From Echinicola marina (GTDB lineage: Bacteria; Bacteroidota; Bacteroidia; Cytophagales; Cyclobacteriaceae), in contig NZ_CP080025.1 in assembly GCF_020463795.1 (NCBI RefSeq), positions 4,523,501-4,587,500 on the forward strand: a DNA stretch of 64,000 nt, given 5' to 3'. The position numbers and the translations under genes are program-made. The notes beneath the pieces were generated by a model. That model saw only the letters and a program-made list of their open reading frames with translations, did not search any database and was not told the origin of the DNA. Shown here piece by piece: positions 38,738 through 46,852 of the stretch (positions within the stretch are counted from its first letter, which is position 1; each line of letters opens with the position of its first letter).

Positions 38738-40390
38738 TTACCTGATTAATATAGGATGCCTTTCGGAAGATATCCCTTCAATCAATTCTATGATATACAA
38801 TCCCTTGTTCAATGAATTAATTTTCAATTCGTAGGGATCTTTATTGGAAGTTCGGGAAAGCATATCCTTGCTTATTACTTGACCACTCCCATTGATCAAA
38901 GTATAGGTACATTGGTCTTCATGACCGAATTTTATAAACAAATCCTTTCCTTCAAGCGGGTTTGGGTATATCTTGGTTTCATATATTTCAGGACTCAGTT
39001 CCACTTCCAAAATCTCACCGTAATAGGCCAATTCAAAATTGGGCACACCATAGCCCACTTCTGAATTAGGATCATTGGAATTACTTCCACTCATCAATAA
39101 ATAATAAACCAATTCATCCTTCGTCCATTCTGGTCTTCCCTGCCAAATACCAGCGGCAAGTGCAGAAATCTGGGGGGCAGAAAAAGAAGTCCCGCTGGAA
39201 GTTGAGGTACCATTACTTCCTTTCCACAACCGAACTCCACTTCCCAAAGCCATTAAATCAGGTTTTATCCTGCCATCAGCTGTAGGCCCAATAGAACTGA
39301 AAGAGGAGCGGCTTAAATCCTGACTCACTGAACCAATCGCCAGCACTCCCTTACTATCAGCAGGAGCTGTAATGGTGGTTTCTGACCCACCACCTTCATT
39401 TCCTGCACTGGTTACTACCAATATCCCCTTCTTTGAAGCAATATTCGCTGCTTGTGTGATCACAGCGGTTTCGCCATCAAGATCCAATTTTGAATAATTC
39501 ATCTCCGGGTCGTTGAAATAATTATAGCCCAATGAACTACTGATGATATCCGTCCCCAAACTATCAGCATACTCTGCGGCTCTGGCCCAATTGTATTCCT
39601 CTATCCTGTATTCAGAAGCAACATCCTCTGTTATACATAAAATATAATTGGCATCATAGGCTCCTGCCACCAGTGTATTCACATCATTAGCTGCAATCAA
39701 TGATAAAGCGGAGGTACCATGCGTTTCACTCCTAAAAACATCACCTGAATGGGGAATCACAAAATCTTTAGTAGCCACAATCTTATCATCATCAAACAAA
39801 TGCCTCATCCCATCTATGTCTGGGGTATTCAAAAATCCACCGTCAAAAACAGCAATGGTTATTCCCTCTCCAGTCAGTCCTTCCGCATGCATATCAGGCA
39901 CACCTAAAATTCCGTTTTGAAAAGCATAATCATCTTCAGAACTCCCCTTGGTCCTGACCTTAATATTTACTGGAAGGTTTAAAATATTTGACCGGCCATT
40001 ACTATTAGTTGAATAAAAATCCTTCGCTATTAATTCCACTCCATCCGCTACGACAAAATCCAGAGCCTTCAGATCTGCCACTTGATCCTCAGTCGCTATT
40101 ACTACGGAAGCATTGAACCACTTGGAATTATAAATTACATCTTCAACGATCTCCTCAATCTTATCCACATATTTCTTGGCTACAGGCAAATCAGTACTAT
40201 CAGCCAATATTCCTTCCCTAGACCTTCTGTCAAGTGCCTTTTGGGTCAAAAACTCTTCGGGTTTTTCTAGGCTATATACAGATTGCGGTTTGTATTTGTA
40301 CTTTACAACATACCTATCCTGCCCAAAAGCCAATGAGGCAGACAGCAATATGCATGCAAGAACTAAAACTCTCCGTTTAATATTGACCAT
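38738..40390 (-). CDS. Subtilisin-like S8 protease with T9SS sorting domain
   Basis: 550 residues. Signal peptide (LACILLSASLAFGQ), then an N-terminal prodomain to about residue 160, then an S8 domain with catalytic Asp183 (VFDGGF), His224 (ETHGTSAL), oxyanion Asn331 (SAGNEGG) and Ser402 (SGTSFSAP). The C-terminus from about residue 465 is a type IX secretion sorting domain (IYPNPLEGKDLFI, LNKGLYIIELIEG). Predicted exported protease. It overlaps the stop of the lipoprotein gene at 40377 by 14 bases, indicating co-transcription. Confidence 0.92.
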   Translation of the reverse strand: MVNIKRRVLVLACILLSASLAFGQDRYVVKYKYKPQSVYSLEKPEEFLTQKALDRRSREGILADSTDLPVAKKYVDKIEEIVEDVIYNSKWFNASVVIATEDQVADLKALDFVVADGVELIAKDFYSTNSNGRSNILNLPVNIKVRTKGSSEDDYAFQNGILGVPDMHAEGLTGEGITIAVFDGGFLNTPDIDGMRHLFDDDKIVATKDFVIPHSGDVFRSETHGTSALSLIAANDVNTLVAGAYDANYILCITEDVASEYRIEEYNWARAAEYADSLGTDIISSSLGYNYFNDPEMNYSKLDLDGETAVITQAANIASKKGILVVTSAGNEGGGSETTITAPADSKGVLAIGSVSQDLSRSSFSSIGPTADGRIKPDLMALGSGVRLWKGSNGTSTSSGTSFSAPQISALAAGIWQGRPEWTKDELVYYLLMSGSNSNDPNSEVGYGVPNFELAYYGEILEVELSPEIYETKIYPNPLEGKDLFIKFGHEDQCTYTLINGSGQVISKDMLSRTSNKDPYELKINSLNKGLYIIELIEGISSERHPILIR

Positions 40391-41054
40391 TGTTGATTAG
40401 TTTCAAATGTGTAATACGGCCTCCATCAATTAATTGTTCGCCTAGGCAGTCATTTCTGGAACAATATGTAAGGACTTCATAATATTTTTCTATCATTCCT
40501 ACTCCTTTTGCATATACTTCATAGCGATTATCCCTAAATGTAATTTGGTCATCCTCCTCCTCTTGCAATACCTTGGCCACACTTTGATAAGTCTTATTGT
40601 TCAGTTCATAAGCACTCACCAATTCCAAATTAAACTCGTCTTTGGAAAGGTGATTATAGGCATTGGCATCCCAGCTGATCAAGTCTTTTGGAGGAAAAAC
40701 CAGGGGAATATCCTTCACATTGTCTGAATAGCGCAAGAGGGATTGTTGGGTTAATTGCAGGGTATAAACACTCTCATTTACCCAATCAGCCTGATTGGTT
40801 GATTTCTCACGGTTTACCAAATAAATCAGATTACCTTCTACATCTATACTACTTTTGCTGATAATATCCCTGTAAAAAAAATTAGAAGATTCAATATCTG
40901 ACTCACCAAAATATATCGTTTCCGTCACTTCATATACCCAAAACCTGTCTACGGCCAAAGGCATATAATCAAGTCCTAATTCCAATGGGGAAGGACTATC
41001 CTCCTGACAAGCAGCCAAAAACAATAGCAATAAATAGTGTAAAACTTTCTTCAT
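40377..41054 (-). CDS. Lipoprotein of unknown function
   Basis: 225 residues. The lipobox is LLFLAAC (Cys16). Mature part begins with a short LDYMPLAVDRFWVYEVTET stretch typical of Bacteroidota lipoproteins, and contains two cysteines near the end (LTYCSRNDCLGE). Upstream of and overlapping the subtilase gene, which suggests they are made together; whether it is a partner or substrate of the protease is unknown. Confidence 0.7.
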   Translation of the reverse strand: MKKVLHYLLLLFLAACQEDSPSPLELGLDYMPLAVDRFWVYEVTETIYFGESDIESSNFFYRDIISKSSIDVEGNLIYLVNREKSTNQADWVNESVYTLQLTQQSLLRYSDNVKDIPLVFPPKDLISWDANAYNHLSKDEFNLELVSAYELNNKTYQSVAKVLQEEEDDQITFRDNRYEVYAKGVGMIEKYYEVLTYCSRNDCLGEQLIDGGRITHLKLINNGQY

Positions 41055-41168
41055 TCAGTTTGCATAGGGAGTTTACAAAAATACATTTTTATCCCGAAAA
41101 TTAGCAGACTTCAGTTTTCTAAATCCAAAGCTAGACTAGTATGCTATAGAAAAAGCCCCTTTTCTGAT

Positions 41169-41176
41169 TATCTTTG
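41169..41176 (+). promoter_or_regulatory. -7 element for the TrpF-like gene
   Basis: TATCTTTG matches TAnnTTTG 43 bases upstream of the ATG at 41219; no clear -33 element. Confidence 0.45.
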
Positions 41177-41218
41177 AACCGAAATCAAGAAAACATCAAC
41201 TGCTAAAACCTATTTGGA

Positions 41219-41845
41219 ATGGCGCTTAAGACTTTTGTAAAAATAAGCACTGTCAATAATCTCAGTGATGCACGATATTGTGCGGGAATGTATGTGAATT
41301 TAATGGGCTTTAATCTGGAGGAAAATAATAAGAACTTCCTTTCTCCTGAAAAGTTCACAGAAATGACCAATTGGCTTTCTGGCTTGGAATATGTAGCCGA
41401 ATTTGAAAACACACATCCTGACAAAATCCTGGAGACAGTAAAAAACTATGAAGGAATAAACTATATTCAAGTCGCTGAGGAACATCATCTACAGATGCTT
41501 TTAAACACTTCTTTTAGCATAATCTGGAACAAATGGGCTGAAACCTTGGATGAACTAAAAGAATTGGTTGCTAAAGCTCCAGGACTGAAAGAAAATCAGG
41601 TGACCTTGCTACTAGAATCATCCAACTTGAAGTTGAATAAAGAAACCATTGCATTGATCAAGGAGTTATCTGCAAAATGTGATGTTTTATTAGGTTTTGG
41701 ACTTGAAGCAGAAAGCATTGATGAAACCATTGCAGCTACACAAGTAAAAGGAATAGCCATGAAAGGTGGAGATGAAATTAAGCCTGGCTTAAAAGACTTT
41801 GATGAATTAGCTGATATATTGGAATCATTGGAAATTGAATACTAA
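41219..41845 (+). CDS. TrpF-like barrel protein lacking the catalytic cysteine
   Basis: 208 residues. The start KISTVNNLSDARYCAGMYVNL parallels phosphoribosylanthranilate isomerase (KICGITNxxDA), with Ser10 in the place of the catalytic Cys; the LMGFNLEEN and LSPEKFTEM pieces match GFxF..SPR.v and the end AMKGGDEIKPGLKDFDEL matches the phosphate loop VSSGVExxPGxKD. The general acid Asp is not evident (LLLESSN). Real TrpF activity is therefore doubtful; no trp genes surround it. It converges on trmB and overlaps its extended 3' end. No signal peptide. Confidence 0.65.
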   Translation: MALKTFVKISTVNNLSDARYCAGMYVNLMGFNLEENNKNFLSPEKFTEMTNWLSGLEYVAEFENTHPDKILETVKNYEGINYIQVAEEHHLQMLLNTSFSIIWNKWAETLDELKELVAKAPGLKENQVTLLLESSNLKLNKETIALIKELSAKCDVLLGFGLEAESIDETIAATQVKGIAMKGGDEIKPGLKDFDELADILESLEIEY

Positions 41846-42554
41846 ATATAAAAACAACAAAAAGGCCTCTGAATTGATTTTCAGAGGCCTTTTGATAATT
41901 AAACTTAAACTTCAGGTATTTGATTTTTTCACCTTTGGCACTGAACATGGCTTCATATCTCGTCTTTATCCCATGATGTTCATCCCTCATCTCAGAGCTG
42001 TAAAAATCATGCGTAAATTCCAAAATCTCTATATCCTCCCTTTCTTTCAGCAACTCTAGCGTATAATCAAATAAACCGGTATTATCTGTCTTGAAATTGA
42101 TGATACCATCTTTTTTGATCATTGGTTTGTACAATTCCAAAAACCGTGGACTGGTCAAGCGCTTCTTCTCATCACCATCTCTTGGTCTTGGATCAGGGAA
42201 AGTAATCCACAACTCACTGATTTCCCCTTCCGAGAAAAACTTGTCCAAATGTTCGATTTGCGTTCTGAGAAAGGCCACATTCTCTAGTCCCTCAGCTATG
42301 GCTATGGTGCTGCCCTTCCAAATCCTGGACCCTTTTATATCTACTCCTATGAAGTTCCTCTCACGATAGTGTCTGGCAAATCCTACGGTAAACTCCCCTC
42401 TTCCACAGGCCAATTCAACCACTATAGGATGATCATTTTGAAACTGTTCCTTATTCCAGTTTCCCTTAATCTTTTCAAAAATCTCTTTGCCCTCCTGAAC
42501 TACGTTTCGGTTCTCTTCATTGGCCTTAAACCTGGCAAGCTTATTTCTACCCAT
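41778..42554 (-). CDS. trmB: tRNA (guanine-N7-)-methyltransferase with lost stop codon
   Basis: 258 residues from the ATG at 42554 (MGRNKLARF). Core motifs: VELACGRGEFTVGFA (SAM site), NFIGVDIKGSRIWKG, WITFPDPRPRDGDEKKRL and FKTDN, with the late TRYEAMF and KYLKFKF. The normal protein should end close to KYLKFKF; here the frame stays open for about 40 more codons, straight through the terminator at 41860 and into the antisense of the TrpF-like gene, ending in a hydrophobic tail (VVFIFSIQFPMIPIYQL). The methyltransferase makes m7G46 in tRNA. Starts one base after the folC stop. Confidence 0.9.
   Translation of the reverse strand: MGRNKLARFKANEENRNVVQEGKEIFEKIKGNWNKEQFQNDHPIVVELACGRGEFTVGFARHYRERNFIGVDIKGSRIWKGSTIAIAEGLENVAFLRTQIEHLDKFFSEGEISELWITFPDPRPRDGDEKKRLTSPRFLELYKPMIKKDGIINFKTDNTGLFDYTLELLKEREDIEILEFTHDFYSSEMRDEHHGIKTRYEAMFSAKGEKIKYLKFKFNYQKASENQFRGLFVVFIFSIQFPMIPIYQLIHQSLLSQA
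41860..41893. terminator. Bidirectional terminator inside the trmB extension
   Basis: AAAAGGCCTCTGA (41860-41872) pairs with TCAGAGGCCTTTT (41881-41893). It is placed as the shared terminator of the convergent TrpF-like and trmB genes, yet the trmB frame passes through it. Confidence 0.85.
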
Positions 42555-42555
42555 T

Positions 42556-43848
42556 TTATAAATTATCAATTTCCGCGACCACAAAGGTACTTCCTCCCAC
42601 AAAAATTAAGTCCTTTTTATCCGCTTTTTTTATCGCTTCGGCCAATGCTTTATTAACATCTTTAATCACGGCACCTTTTAATCCCTGCCTTTCCGCCTGT
42701 TCTTTCAACTGTTCTGCCTCTAAAGCCCTGGGGATGTTAGCTTGACAAAAAGTATAATCCGCATCTTTTGGCAACAATTCAAGCACTTTTGTAATGTCCT
42801 TGTCATTGACCATACCTAGAATCATATGCAACTTGCGGAAATCCATTTCCAGTATTTGGGACACAATCATCCCAATCCCATCAACATTATGGCCAGTATC
42901 ACAATAGACCAAAGGTGCTTCCTGCAATTTTTGGAACCTCCCTTTCAAGCCTGTAATTTTTGATGCATGAGCCAATCCCTTTTGGATATGTTTATCCCCT
43001 ATTGCAAGGCCTTGGTCTCTCAATAGCTCTATACACATTAAAACTCCAGCTAGGTTTTTGGACTGATACCTGCCTAAAAGATCAATTGAAACAAAGCTTT
43101 TCCTATTATTATTAAAAACCTGATATTCGGATAATAAACCATCATTAATTAAACCTTTAAATGAAACGAAATAATTCTCATCCGCAAAATATATTGGGGA
43201 CGAACGTTCATTGGCAATTTCTGAAAAAACAGGTTTGGTTTCTTCTTGGCTTTGACTGATTACAACTGGTATTTTGGACTTAATTATTCCTGCCTTTTCA
43301 ACAGCAATTTGTTCTAAAGTATTTCCCAAAAACTGGGTATGGTCCAAGCCAATATTGGTAATTAAACAGAGTTCAGGTTGTAGGACATTGGTGCTGTCCA
43401 ACCTACCTCCCATCCCTACTTCCACCACAGCATAATCCACCTTTTCATCAGCAAAATGTTTGAATGCCAAGCCCACAGTCATTTCAAAAAAGCTTGGCTT
43501 CAATTCATCCAAATATCCTTTATGTTCAGCAACAAATTCTACGACCTTATCAGTTGAAATTTCTTTCCCATTAATCTTGATCCTCTCCGTAAAAGACTTA
43601 AGATGTGGAGAAGTATAAAGCCCTACTTTATACCCTGACTCCTGTAATACCGCAGCAATGGCATGAGAAGAACTTCCCTTGCCATTGGTTCCAGCCACAT
43701 GTATAGATTTGAATTTATTTTGGGGATTTCCCAAATGTTCACAAAGCTTTATGGTATTGCTTAGATCTTTCTTAAAGGCTGCTGCACCAATTCGCTGGAA
43801 CATGGGCAAGGCATTGAACAGATAGTCCAACGTTTCCTGATAATTCAT
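42556..43848 (-). CDS. folC: Bifunctional folylpolyglutamate/dihydrofolate synthase
   Basis: 430 residues. The Mur-ligase-like P-loop IHVAGTNGKGSSSHA, the YTSPHLKSFTERIKING motif, VEVGMGGRLDSTN and the C-terminal VYCDTGHNVDGI are present. It adds glutamate to folates. Middle gene between the TonB-like gene and trmB, spaced by six bases and one base. Confidence 0.95.
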   Translation of the reverse strand: MNYQETLDYLFNALPMFQRIGAAAFKKDLSNTIKLCEHLGNPQNKFKSIHVAGTNGKGSSSHAIAAVLQESGYKVGLYTSPHLKSFTERIKINGKEISTDKVVEFVAEHKGYLDELKPSFFEMTVGLAFKHFADEKVDYAVVEVGMGGRLDSTNVLQPELCLITNIGLDHTQFLGNTLEQIAVEKAGIIKSKIPVVISQSQEETKPVFSEIANERSSPIYFADENYFVSFKGLINDGLLSEYQVFNNNRKSFVSIDLLGRYQSKNLAGVLMCIELLRDQGLAIGDKHIQKGLAHASKITGLKGRFQKLQEAPLVYCDTGHNVDGIGMIVSQILEMDFRKLHMILGMVNDKDITKVLELLPKDADYTFCQANIPRALEAEQLKEQAERQGLKGAVIKDVNKALAEAIKKADKKDLIFVGGSTFVVAEIDNL

Positions 43849-43854
43849 GTTCTA

Positions 43855-44823
43855 TTAATCTACTTTGATAATAAAGGTAATTTTCCCTTCAGAATATTCA
43901 GCGGTTGGGTTGCCGCTTTTTCTTTTAAAATTAAGCTTATTGACCACGCCTCTATAATAGGCCAATACTTCATTGGTCACATTATATTCCAAAGGTATGG
44001 CTTGGGCAATGCGACCATTATCATCTACTACTATTTTAAAAACTATTCTACCACTTCTGTTAGAAACCCTGTCCTGAATATTAGGCTTGCTGGCAAAATC
44101 CCAGCCTGCTAGGTCCAAATTATAACCAGATCCATTTCCTGCATTACCTCCGCCTGACTGCAAAATGGAACGACCGTCAATGGTCCCTTCAGGATTTCCC
44201 TCATCACCTTTTTGAGTAGAATTTCCTTGATTACTTCCTGCTGAAGCTTGAGTACTGGTCCCTTTGTTTCCTGCTGCGCCAAAAATAGCCCTTTGATCAA
44301 TCTTAGGCTTTTCTTCTACCTTCTCCTCAATCTTTTCTTCAACTTTCTCTTCGTTCTTTTCAACCGGTTCGGTAACAGGCTTAGTACTTTCTTCCGGCTT
44401 ATTGGTTTCCTTAACCGCCTCAGTAGTCTTCTCAGCCCCCTTTAATGGACTTGCCACATTTGATTTGGTTTCAAGGCTGCTTTTAGATTCAGAAGGCTTG
44501 GGCTTAGTAGCAGGTTCAGGCTGTGGCTGTACCGCTGGTTGAATAGGCTCTGTTACCTGCTCCACAGGATTTCCCGGTGCGGGACTATCAGTATTGATTT
44601 CTGTACTTTCAGAAGGCGGAGTATCTGTTTGTTCATTACCACTTCCAGTATCGGTAAATCCAAGGTTCAATTCAAGCCCAAATTGGGCCATAGGGGGCAC
44701 AGGCGGTCTCCAGACCACAATAAAGTAAATAGCCACCAAGACCAGTACATTAACTATAATGGTAATAATGGTAGCTTTCTTTTTACTGTCCAGCTCTTCC
44801 TTATTGATACCCTCTACTTCCAT
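43855..44823 (-). CDS. TonB-like energy transducer
   Basis: 322 residues. Single transmembrane helix near residues 17-38 (IVNVLVLVAIYFIVVW), a long Pro/Glu/Lys-rich periplasmic spacer (about residues 60-230), and a C-terminal region with a TonB/TolA-like fold (GRIVFKIVVDDNGRIAQAIP, KITFIIKVD). Follows ExbB and ExbD genes, so it is part of a proton-motive-force coupling complex. The C-terminus is shorter than in E. coli TonB, so TolA-like roles are possible. Confidence 0.8.
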   Translation of the reverse strand: MEVEGINKEELDSKKKATIITIIVNVLVLVAIYFIVVWRPPVPPMAQFGLELNLGFTDTGSGNEQTDTPPSESTEINTDSPAPGNPVEQVTEPIQPAVQPQPEPATKPKPSESKSSLETKSNVASPLKGAEKTTEAVKETNKPEESTKPVTEPVEKNEEKVEEKIEEKVEEKPKIDQRAIFGAAGNKGTSTQASAGSNQGNSTQKGDEGNPEGTIDGRSILQSGGGNAGNGSGYNLDLAGWDFASKPNIQDRVSNRSGRIVFKIVVDDNGRIAQAIPLEYNVTNEVLAYYRGVVNKLNFKRKSGNPTAEYSEGKITFIIKVD

Positions 44824-44828
44824 TCTTA

Positions 44829-45221
44829 TTATTTGTAAGGTTTAGTAGCAATGGAAACATTAGCTTCCAATAATGCCGCTATACCTCCTATTTCAACCAG
44901 GTATTCCACAGGTACTTCCTTGTCAATATGCAAAACAACCTGTCCATCCTTACCTTTTAATAACTTGGTTAATTCACTTTTAATTTCCTCACGACTGATA
45001 ATTTTGTCGTTAACGGAATATTTCAAGTCTTTGGTAACAGTAACAGTTACTTCCTGCATCACAATATCTGATGCCTCACTACTTGGTAGGTTTACAGGCA
45101 ATCCTGAAGGGGTGATAAAGGAAGAAGTAAGCATAAAGAAGATCAACAACAGAAATATAATATCTGTCATAGAAGACATACTAAACGCCGCATCTACCTT
45201 ATGTTTGGATTGTAGTGCCAT
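44829..45221 (-). CDS. exbD: Biopolymer transport protein ExbD/TolR family
   Basis: 130 residues. One transmembrane helix with the essential Asp in FSMSSMTDIIFLLLIFFMLTS, then a periplasmic domain (VLHIDKEVPVEYLVEI). Two bases after the ExbB-like gene. Confidence 0.9.
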   Translation of the reverse strand: MALQSKHKVDAAFSMSSMTDIIFLLLIFFMLTSSFITPSGLPVNLPSSEASDIVMQEVTVTVTKDLKYSVNDKIISREEIKSELTKLLKGKDGQVVLHIDKEVPVEYLVEIGGIAALLEANVSIATKPYK

Positions 45222-45222
45222 A

Positions 45223-45918
45223 TTATTTTTTGTCCTGCAATAAATCCATAAATTCCACAGTAGTATATTCCATATTGTGGATCAATTTCGATACTCTTGT
45301 TACTAGATAGTTATAGCCTAAATAGGCAATAATACCGACCACCAAACCAGTTGCAGTGGTAATCATGGCCTCATAAATACCTGTCGAAAGCAATTTAGGA
45401 GAAACCATTCCTTCTTCTTGGGCCACACCTATAAACGCCCTGATCATCCCTGCCACGGTACCCAAGAAACCAATCATAGGCGCAGCACCAGATACAGTAG
45501 CCAATAAGCTGAGGTTTTTCTCCAGCTTATATATCTCTATCTTACCAACATTTTCGATGGCCACTTCTATATTTTTGAGCGGGCTTCCTATCCTATCCAA
45601 GCCTTTGGCAATCATATTGGCCACAGGAGTATCTTCTCCCTGACAAATCATTTTTGCCCCACCAATATCACCGGTCTGTACCATCATCTTCACTTGATCT
45701 ACCATTCCCTTAGGTGTCTGGGCTGCCTTTTTCAAGGTAATCAACCTTTCCACAAAAATAAATATTGCCAAAACAAATAAAGCATATAAGGGCAACATCA
45801 TATAGCCCCCTTTAATCATCAAATCCATTAGGCCAATACTTTCAGTACTGCTTTCCATCACGGAAAGGGAATCCGCAACCAACGAATCATTGGTTGATAA
45901 AGTCTGTAGTAATATCAT
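45223..45918 (-). CDS. exbB: MotA/TolQ/ExbB proton channel family protein
   Basis: About 231 residues from the ATG at 45918, immediately after the SPOR gene stop; the ATG at 45951 would overlap the SPOR gene. Three membrane helices: MMLPLYALFVLAIFIFVERL, ATVSGAAPMIGFLGTVAGMI (family signature) and ITTATGLVVGIIAYLGYNYL. Forms the stator with ExbD and energises the TonB-like protein. Confidence 0.9.
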   Translation of the reverse strand: MILLQTLSTNDSLVADSLSVMESSTESIGLMDLMIKGGYMMLPLYALFVLAIFIFVERLITLKKAAQTPKGMVDQVKMMVQTGDIGGAKMICQGEDTPVANMIAKGLDRIGSPLKNIEVAIENVGKIEIYKLEKNLSLLATVSGAAPMIGFLGTVAGMIRAFIGVAQEEGMVSPKLLSTGIYEAMITTATGLVVGIIAYLGYNYLVTRVSKLIHNMEYTTVEFMDLLQDKK

Positions 45919-45919
45919 A

Positions 45920-46744
45920 TTAGTATTTAAAAACCCATAAAGTTTCTTCAAAATTGGCCTGTTCTTCGTTGATCAGGGCCGTGGCATCTACCACATTGTC
46001 AAAATCCGCTATGGCCAACTTATAAAACGATGAACCATAGCCTGGTTGTATAATATAGGTGTTATATCCTTTTGTGTTTAATCTGTCTGAAAAGTCCTTT
46101 GCCAAATCCCCATCGATGAATGCACCAACCGTAACCAAATACCTTGGGCTGTCACCCTTTTCACTGATTCGTGTGAGACTCGGTGCTTCAGGTGCTGATT
46201 CAACCGGATCCGCAGGAACTTCTTCTACAACTTCTTCTTCTACATTTTCCGGTTCGCTTGGACTAATTGGTTCGGCATCTTGAGTTAAATAAGATTCAAC
46301 ATCTTTACTATCTCCATCACCTGTGAAATAATAAATTGAATAACCAATTACACCCAACAAGAAAATAAGTAAAATGATTATCCAGGCCCTGCTACCACTC
46401 TTTTCTTCCTTTTCTTCAGAGATTGATTTACTTGTTCCAGCACTGGTGGCAGCAACCGGAACTGCCTCATTTTTCTCTTCTTTAGGCTCAGGTTTTTCTT
46501 CTTTAGCTTCCACCTTTTCCTTTTGGGAGCTTGTCACTGGAATTGCAGCAGGAGGAGTTTCCTTCTCCTTCTCTACAGGTTCCGTGGTTTGCTCCTTTTC
46601 TATTTTCTTCTCTGGAACTGGCGTTACTTTAGGCTCAGGTTGCTCTTCTTCGCTAGAAATAGGAGTGATTTTAATTTCTGGCAAACCAAAATCCTTATCC
46701 TCTTCTTTTCTTTTTGAATGTTTATCCTGATCCTTTTTAGCCAT
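45920..46744 (-). CDS. SPOR-domain membrane protein
   Basis: 274 residues. Cytoplasmic N-terminus of about 115 residues rich in Lys/Glu, one membrane helix (IIILLIFLLGVIGYSIYYF), an acidic linker, and a C-terminal SPOR domain (YLVTVGAFIDGDLAKDFSD to KLAIADFDNVVDATALI) that should bind denuded peptidoglycan at the division septum. Leads the exbB-exbD-tonB unit, which hints at envelope or division work for that complex. Confidence 0.85.
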   Translation of the reverse strand: MAKKDQDKHSKRKEEDKDFGLPEIKITPISSEEEQPEPKVTPVPEKKIEKEQTTEPVEKEKETPPAAIPVTSSQKEKVEAKEEKPEPKEEKNEAVPVAATSAGTSKSISEEKEEKSGSRAWIIILLIFLLGVIGYSIYYFTGDGDSKDVESYLTQDAEPISPSEPENVEEEVVEEVPADPVESAPEAPSLTRISEKGDSPRYLVTVGAFIDGDLAKDFSDRLNTKGYNTYIIQPGYGSSFYKLAIADFDNVVDATALINEEQANFEETLWVFKY

Positions 46745-46852
46745 TATATTCTTTTTTATCGGTGGATTAAATTGCTAAGCTAAGATAAAACCTGCAATTA
46801 CTCAATAAAGCCATAAGTAATAATTACGCTTAAATATTTGCTTTAAATCAAC

